From NCBI RefSeq assembly GCF_945859705.1, contig NC_079135.1, positions 78,748,253-78,812,252 of the forward strand: a stretch of 64,000 bases of DNA. Reading direction: 5' to 3'. Below, in pieces: positions 57,311-64,000 of this stretch. The position numbers and the translations under genes are program-made. The first letter of the stretch is position 1. The number at the start of each line of letters is the position of its first letter. Below the pieces are notes generated by a model that did not search any database, had not been told where the DNA came from, and was given only the letters and a program-made list of their open reading frames with translations. Source of the stretch: Episyrphus balteatus. Taxonomy: Eukaryota; Arthropoda; Insecta; Diptera; Syrphidae.

Positions 57311-58678
57311 AGGGGCGAACGCAGAAAAAAATTTCAAAAAATTGACTTATTATTATGTTGTATTATTAATCAGCCCTTTTGAGTATTACGTGGACAATTT
57401 TTCGCTCGAAATTATTTTGTTCTTCCGAAATTTAAAAAGCTATTGCAAGTTTCATCGGTAGGAAATTAGCACTTTTCACTAAACTGTTTTTTTTTTTTTT
57501 TTACCAAAATTTAATTGAGCTAGGCCCAATTCCTCAAGTGTGAGTTTTTCTGTGCCTTGTCCCCAAGGCAATTTACACTTTTTTTTCGTATACACAGAGA
57601 AACTCACTTTTGCGGAATGGGCTCCTGCTTACCTCCCATATTAACTGGAAAAAAGTTCAAAATACGAAAATACGAAATTCGGGATGCGAACAACTTGTCG
57701 CCTGCAACTCACAATACCTAGAAGAAAAGTGAAATTTAATTTTTCCGCGTGGAATCTTGTTGACGTGAAACTCACAATAGTGCTGAATATATTTTTTGGG
57801 GAACATATCGTCACTTGAAAAGCAAAGTGACTGTTGCCAACTTAATTCGGAACAAGTGCGAGCGGGGCCTTAAGGTAGTGGGTGGTTGACATGGGACTCA
57901 CTACCAGAACGACTCAATGAACAAACCAAGCTCTGTCAATTTTTTGACTGTATAAAACACTACGAAAATACTCTTCCGTCTCGGTTCCTCTGTTTTGCGA
58001 TAATGTGTGTACTTCCAATTATAATTTCATCTTATTACAAATATCCATAACTGCAGTAAATATATGCTTTTTAATCATTCTTCGTAAAGTAGTTCAGTCA
58101 ATGGGAAAAAATATGAAAAAAGTTATAAGAGTTAGTTTGGATGCAGCATTGAAGAGGCGTTTTTTTAAAGTTATAATCTCAATATCTCGACAACGACTTG
58201 TGGCACAGGAAATTTGTGAAATATAACTATGTATCTATCTCAATTTCTCCCATACATTTACGCACTAGCTAAGATCGCATTCTTTGTTTTAAAAAAATCA
58301 CTTAGATTTTATATAAAGCAACAAATTGTTAGTAAAAAATGATTGAATCCATCAGTTTTCAATTTTTTTTCATCCAGAACCCACCAATCAATCCACATTC
58401 ACAAAGCGAAATTATAACATAATATGTATCTACTTTATACGTCCTAAAGTTTGGGAATTTCAGCAGCATATTAGTATTTTTTTTTTTTAGTAGAAAGAAA
58501 ACTAAAATAATGAAAATAATTTCATAATTTTTGTTTATGTTTTGTGGAATTTATGAATAATATTCAATTTTAGAGTTTTTTTTGACTTGTACCTAGTCAA
58601 AAATGCGTTTCGCCCAGGTACAACAAAAATTTTCGGGGGGGGGTTTCAACCCCCAAACACCCCCCTGCGTTCGCCCCT
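57311..58678. mobile_element. 1.37-kb element with AGGGGCGAACGCAG ends
   Basis: AGGGGCGAACGCAG (57311-57324) and CTGCGTTCGCCCCT (58665-58678) are perfect 14-bp inverted repeats. The right subterminal part has a GGGGGG...CCCCC hairpin (58634-58661). The flanking sequences are A-rich and similar, but no clean 8-bp duplication can be assigned. CAGGGGCG-type ends suggest hAT-like; unproven. The interior holds a smaller palindromic MITE and a 73-codon frame (58005-58226) with no recognised similarity. Confidence 0.7.
57516..57622. mobile_element. Palindromic MITE nested in the 57311-58678 element
   Basis: TAGGCCCAATTCCTCAAGTG, TGAGTTTTTCTGTG and CCTTGTCCCCAAGG are followed by CACAGAGAAACTCACTTTTG and CGGAATGGGC, which pair back with a few mismatches. 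Confidence 0.6.
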
Positions 58679-58779
58679 GGAAATAAACAAATCTTTACAT
58701 GTCCTCTTTATCTTAATAGTGAATATAACCTCCCTCGCTAGCCAGTATATATATACGGCTATGTGAAGTTGGCACCCCC

Positions 58780-59580
58780 AAATGATAATTTTTGTTCAGA
58801 CCTGTCTGGTTCGATTGCCCAAGGTTAACTTCGATAGCTCACTCTTAGTTCTAAAATTATAAGGAAATTATTTTTTTCCACCTAAAAAAAACACAAAAAA
58901 TAATTTTTTTTTATTTAGTGTAAAAATTGTTGGTTTTGCACCGTGGTTTGTTTGCCCAGGATAGCGCAGGTGTCTACGCTTGATTAAAAATTGTAAAAGA
59001 ATTAGTTTTTATTCACCACAAAAAAAAGTACGCATACAAAACAGTGGCCTTTTATATATACATACATATATAATTTAGAAAAAATTAAATCCACTGGTAC
59101 TGGTGTGGGTATTCCGCCTCATATGTTATTTATTTGACTTAGAATTTTAACTTGATTGAATGTAGTCCATATAACCTGTTAAGAAGCTAAAGTTGATTTG
59201 TTCTATTTCACCTTAAAAACCACAAAATACAAATAGTTTTTCAAGTGTAAAAATCATTGATTTTTTTGGTTTCCCATAAAAGAACTTAGGAAGGCGACTG
59301 CTTAGTGAAATCTATCCAAACATTTTTCAAAATTAACAACATATATAAAGTGGTATGAAGAGATTTCTTTTTCAGTAAACGAATAGAACTTTTAAGACTT
59401 TTCTCAACTATCCTTGGTAATTTCAACAAATTACATCATTTTTTTTCGTTAGCCCACCCTTAGTTCAAAAAATTATGACAAAAAATATTTTTCAAATTAC
59501 CAACCTCTTAAAAATCAAAATTTGTTTTTTTTTCCAGTGTAAAAATTGTCCTTTTCCACTTTTTCTGAATTAGCCATGCT
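58780..59580. repeat. Diverged tandem repeats, about 290-310 bp
   Basis: AGTGTAAAAATTGTT-like phrases occur near 58917, 59243 and 59537. ACTCTTAGTTCTAAAATTAT near 58840 matches ACCCTTAGTTCAAAAAATTA near 59456, and CCA..AAAAA..ACACAAAA blocks precede each. An old array or diverged duplicates. Confidence 0.45.
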
Positions 59581-62270
59581 AATTCCAACAAATTACATCA
59601 AATGACATCAAAAAAATATACAATTACAAACATTTATGAGCGTTGTACACTTGTTTTTAGTAAATTTTTTAATCTAGTTATATTTATGTTAAAGTTCAAT
59701 CAGATTAGTATTCAAATTTACAAGTTTACACATGCCTGTTAAAAGCTCATAACTGGTATGGTGTTGGGGTAATTTTATTAAATTTAAGCTACGAAAGTTA
59801 TAAACCATTCTCCGGTAGTTAAAATTAATAGAATTAAGCAGATCAGGCCCATCAATTACACCCGTTATATAATTTGGTGAATAAATACTTAAACACATTT
59901 CTTTCCTTTTGATATGTTGGGATTATTCCCTACAATAACCAAACGACTTTTTTCATATCGAAATAGATATAAGTATCGACTCGTCCCTTTCACAATATTT
60001 CTTAGCGTCATGTATGTATCTGTTATGCAGCAAAAACTGTCGCCCAAAGTGAACCTAGCCTTATTTTAAGTTGTAATAGTCCAAACCCAAATTGACTTCA
60101 AAATATGAATGCTAATTCTCTAGGAATCTCTGTGAAGTCAATATTTTTGATGAATTCTTCTTAGTCTTATATGTATATAATTTCCGTATAAGTTCGCTCA
60201 GTCTTATAAAGGATTTTCCCAACAATTTAGTCTCTAGTTTAAAAATTTTTTTTTTTACCGAAGACAGAATGTATTGATGACTTTCTTTGAGAAAATTCAT
60301 CGAATTTCTTTGAAACAATAAAATAACCAGTAGTATATTTCATTCATAAACTACCTGTATACCTAGAAATCATCGGGCAAGCCTGGCGCCACTTAAATGC
60401 ATGCATAATATGAGAAATCAAATGATTTAAATTTAAAGAGAAATATTTTTACATATAATGTCAAAATGTCTTTAGGTATTATAAATCCTTAAGGTAGACA
60501 GAACTTTTACCTTTAATCTGTCAGAAACTCAAAAACAAAAGCCCACATAAATGACAGAACCGAATAAAGTATCTGACGTTTTTCATTTCCTTACGTTGTT
60601 TTGCTAGCAGAATATTTATTATTCTGGGATGTTGATGTTGAATTCTCGTCTTTTGTTTAGCAAAATCAAATTACGAGTGTACAGAGTGTATATGCAAACA
60701 TTTTGTTTTGTGTACATGGTGCTTTGCCTTTTAATATTTTTCATTTGACTGTCAGCATGAGAAAACATCAAAAACCATTTATATATGTATGGAATGTCTT
60801 ATGATGGTTAAAAAACAACACCAGGGGGTACCTCTTCTATACATACCAACATGCATACATGTACAAAACTGAAGATATTGTAATTTAAATATAAAGGAAT
60901 GCAAGTTGTAATATACCTGTCTACCTTTATATTGGCAACTTTCTTTACTAAGTTCTCATTACGAGATTTAGTAAAAGGTATGTACTTACCTTTCTTTAAA
61001 CTCTTTTCCACACAACATGTTAGCTTTTACAGACATATTTACATATAAAAATGCCCTGCATTCAGTTTTGTTGTGCGTCAAAGTTTGAAAGTATATGAAA
61101 ATGATTCTAACCTCCATATCCGCCCTTCCGAAACCAAATCCCAAGCAACATGATACCTTCTAACTACGAAAATCTTAAAATATTATTAACCTTGTCTGGG
61201 CCGGACTTGGAACATTTGTGTTGCTTAGGGCTTGCAACAGTATCTCTAAATGAAATAACACAACAATAATGTCTGTTAATGATTTGTGAATGTAATCTAT
61301 ACATTCTCTTACATGCTATAAGCACATACCCATACGCCCAGACGGCTGCTGAGGAAAATCTAATGATTCCAAATTACATCCCCTCTTGTTGGCCACCCAA
61401 CTCTCTCTCCTTGCCAAAAAAAAAAAAAAAAACATACGAAACGAACAACTCTTTATAACTCCACGACTCCAGGCCGAAGAACCAGGCATAGCACAACATG
61501 TCCCACAGTAGGTATGTATGCATGCCATCGGCTTTTGCAACTGGAGCTGGAGCTAGAGGACCATCGCAACAGCTCTCAAAACGAAGGCATATACCTTCAC
61601 AGGCCCCCATAGAACAAGGCAGGCACAAAACACAACAACGACCGACGACGACTTGGAATATATACGTTGAGGACGATGATGACGACAACGATGAGGACGA
61701 GGACGAGTATGAGAACGAGAACGACGGATGCGATAGTATGTCCCGGGGTTAATTTAAATTATTATTTTTAAAGTGGGGTTGTTGCCTTGTAATATACCTT
61801 GCGAACAAGATAAGAGACTTTAATAGCACACCTACATGCCCGGGAAGAGCAAGAGATATAATGTTTTTGTTGCTGCTGTCCCCAAAGTCGATGTTGTTCT
61901 CGTCCTTCTGCCTACCACCACCCAATAGCGCGCTAAGTCAATTTTACCATAGATATAGCTTCCTGTGTAGAGATTGAATCAGAGATTCAAAGAATGACGA
62001 TCAAATGACTGCCAGAGTGCATCATGTACACTTAGAAATGATGACGACAACGACGACTCGACTCTATACGACTATGACAACAACAACAACGTACGTATAT
62101 AATTTTTCTTTTGCAACTCAAAACTTTTGCCACAAATGAAAAGCGAGTATCCTTGCGCGAATGGGGTGAATGAGAGGCGCGGAATTTCATTTCAAACACA
62201 CAAAAAGGATTGACATCGGCCGTCACGGTGCAGTGCGGTGGGATTTGTTATATTATCGGGCCTTAGGGGA
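59581..62270. other. Unique-looking intron stretch
   Basis: 61.3-62.25 kb is less AT-rich. A + frame at 61498-61752 ends in an Asp/Glu/Asn tract encoded by GATGATGACGACAACGATGA; it has no recognised similarity and no netrin Cys pattern. CAACAACAACGTACG and GACGACAACGACGACTCGAC occur near 62045-62095. It is possibly regulatory DNA of netrin, by position only. Confidence 0.3.
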
Positions 62271-62960
62271 GCAGAAAAGTTTGATTAAGTATATCGCTAT
62301 ATTGAATATCGATATTGTTTTTGAAAAAAAAAAAAAATAACAGATGTTGTTAATTTTGAAACATCGATATTTTTCAATTATATGAGCTTTTTGAGTAATA
62401 TTGGTACGTAAAATATTCTTATAAAGCAAAAAATCGATATTTTGCAATAAAACAATCCATATTATTGTTGATATTTTCACTCTCGATTATCAATATTTTT
62501 GTTTTGACTATCAACATTTTCAATTCAATTTTAGTGTTCTTCTTGATATTTTGAACCCCGTTCGTTATTTTTTCTATTGCTTGTTGCCTTAAAACTGTGG
62601 GAAAGTATTTCGATAATTAGAAAAATCAATTTTTTTTCAAAAAATTATCTATAATTTTAACAATCACATTTACCGATATTTTTTTTATTCGATAAAGTAT
62701 TTCTATTTAACGAAATTATGATTGATGGCAAATTCGTCCGACAAATAGAAAAATCGATATTATTAACAAAAAAAATTTCATCGCTGATTTTTGTAATAAC
62801 CAATATAGATATTTTTTTCGATAATCAGTTTTAATATCGATTAATTAGCGATGGTCTCAGTGTTCCGATAGAAAGGAAAATCGATTTTTTTAAAATTTTT
62901 TTAAGTGTTCTTCTCGATGTTATATATTTTTCTCGATATTCAGTTATTTTCGAGCTATCG
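62271..62960. repeat. Degenerate ATCGATATT-rich block
   Basis: ATCGATATT or close forms (TCGATATTG, ATCGATTTTT, CGATATTTTT, TATCGATTA) appear more than fifteen times with irregular spacing in AT-rich DNA. Such motifs overlap the TATCGATA/CGATA sites known for fly DREF and BEAF-32, but a decayed satellite is equally possible. Confidence 0.45.
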
Positions 62961-64000
62961 ATTCTTTTTTCGAAAAAAACTTCTTCAACTTGGTTTAGAG
63001 AAAAACCTGGCTATAAAAGATGGAGGCTTAGCGAAGTGCCAAAATTTATATCGGAAAAGATAAATATCTTAAAATCATTGCTGTTTTGTTCTTCTCCAAA
63101 AAGGCACTTATAGAAGCTTTCAGTAATTATTATTTAAGCTACTGTCCAGTCATTCCTGTGGGTGTTAGAATTCCGGAAGTGATGATTTTGAACTGAAGTA
63201 CATTGTGTCAAAATCATAGTTGCAATGCTTCCACTGAGCTTTCTCTCTGAGGTCTTGTATAAATTGCCTTTTGTACATTGCAAATAGTCCAGTGTACCAA
63301 CATTTAGAAGACCTCCTTTCCCAATGATTGGAGGCAAGAAAAATACCGTACGCTTAGAGAGAGAGTTTACTAGAGTTTAAATACTAGCCGAATTGCAAGA
63401 ATTCATTGCAAAAGAAGATGCTGCAAATCGGTACAGCAACATTAACTGCTTTTTGTTTGTCCACTGCTCACTGCTTGAATTTGAATCCAAGTTTTTATCA
63501 GCAAGACGCCTTAACCGGAAGCCTTTTTCTTTCCGATACACCAAACATCCAATAGCGAAGTGCTCTACTCACCTGTGGTGACCTTTGTATGAAGTAAAAC
63601 AACAGCTTAATTAACAGTAGATACATTGATATTTGAGGCGTTTTATCTTCTATAAGGCCTCGGTAAGCTTTCCTCAGAGGTGATTTTCAGAAGGTAAAAC
63701 TTCGTTAATAGCTTCTTTTAAATTATTTAGTATGGTTCGAGAAGTCTTAGCGAATATCAGCAAAACTTCAGCAAGCCATCTTATAAAAGTAAGATAAGGT
63801 ATTGACTTCGCAAAGACTACTTTATAATTTTTTATTATCTGTAAAAGTAAAAAGCCTCAGTAGAGTTTTTTTTTAAGCTTCTGTAAGAACTTATGTATAA
63901 GGGTATATTAATAAGAACTGTAACTTTCTTCTTTTTCCATGCAAGAAAACCTTATCGAAATAAGAATGTAGCTTCTGGAATACTTTTTAGAAGCTTGAAG
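62961..64000. other. Intron DNA, nothing recognised
   Basis: Moderately AT-rich. Frames at 63134-63337 (minus) and 63393-63581 are short and unmatched. Confidence 0.4.

Larger units (their letters stand above)
44338..64000 (+). other. Netrin intron, at least 19.6 kb, open at window end
   Basis: No exon with the Cys spacing of LE2/LE3 or of the netrin C-terminal domain was found on the + strand after the donor. The intron contents are listed separately: MITEs, two LINE fossils, the third GTCY element, foldbacks and some unique stretches. The alternative is that an unrecognised short exon is hidden here. Confidence 0.7.

Overview
The window looks like nuclear DNA of an insect, most likely a brachyceran fly. 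The base composition is very AT-rich, intergenic space is long, and the only host gene I recognise is an insect-type netrin. Almost everything else with structure is mobile DNA: LINEs, MITE-like elements with hAT, piggyBac or Harbinger-like signatures, GTCY-microsatellite elements and foldbacks. The species is not determinable by eye.

Layout. 1-500 is an inverted repeat holding a degenerate tRNA-Ser-like sequence. 2914-3630 is a MITE with a TA duplication. 6348-11313 is an apparently complete non-LTR retrotransposon with a 12-bp target-site duplication; its ORF1 (6597-7502) and ORF2 (7503-10772) lie in one frame and are separated by one TAG codon. 13730-14500 holds decayed reverse-transcriptase (RT) sequence. 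18349-19242, 34763-35756 and 51799-54691 are three copies of a GTCY-microsatellite element. The third copy carries a 1.85-kb insertion made of eight 147-bp tandem repeats and a 158-bp-arm hairpin. 20594-21237 and 26407-28008 are related foldbacks, one of them split by a 1.03-kb TIR element. 29.1-29.6 kb is a GC-richer non-repeat island. 30.6-32.5 kb holds degenerate repeats and another foldback. 35.9-36.2 kb is an 8-bp minisatellite. 38.7-40.6 kb is a 14-bp minisatellite split by a hAT-like element that itself contains a 476-bp tandem duplication and a piggyBac-like MITE.

The netrin coding exon (43170-44337, + strand) encodes a signal peptide, the laminin N-terminal domain and the first laminin-EGF repeat, and ends at a GTAAGT donor. 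No later netrin exon is recognisable, so the first coding intron seems to run at least 19.6 kb to the window end. That intron holds two adjacent palindromic MITEs, two RT fossils on the minus strand (one split by a hAT-like MITE), further hAT-like elements (one with a perfect 8-bp duplication), palindromes, the third GTCY element, and unique stretches (47.3-49.8 and 60.3-62.3 kb) that could hold regulatory DNA.

No operon-like gene system is present. The most interesting items are the single in-frame stop between the LINE ORFs together with an atypical endonuclease motif, the nested transposon architecture with internal empty sites that date it, the 147-bp array plus hairpin, and the uORF-rich leader and low-complexity insertion of the netrin gene. 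Boundaries and similarities were read by eye, without alignment software or database searches.
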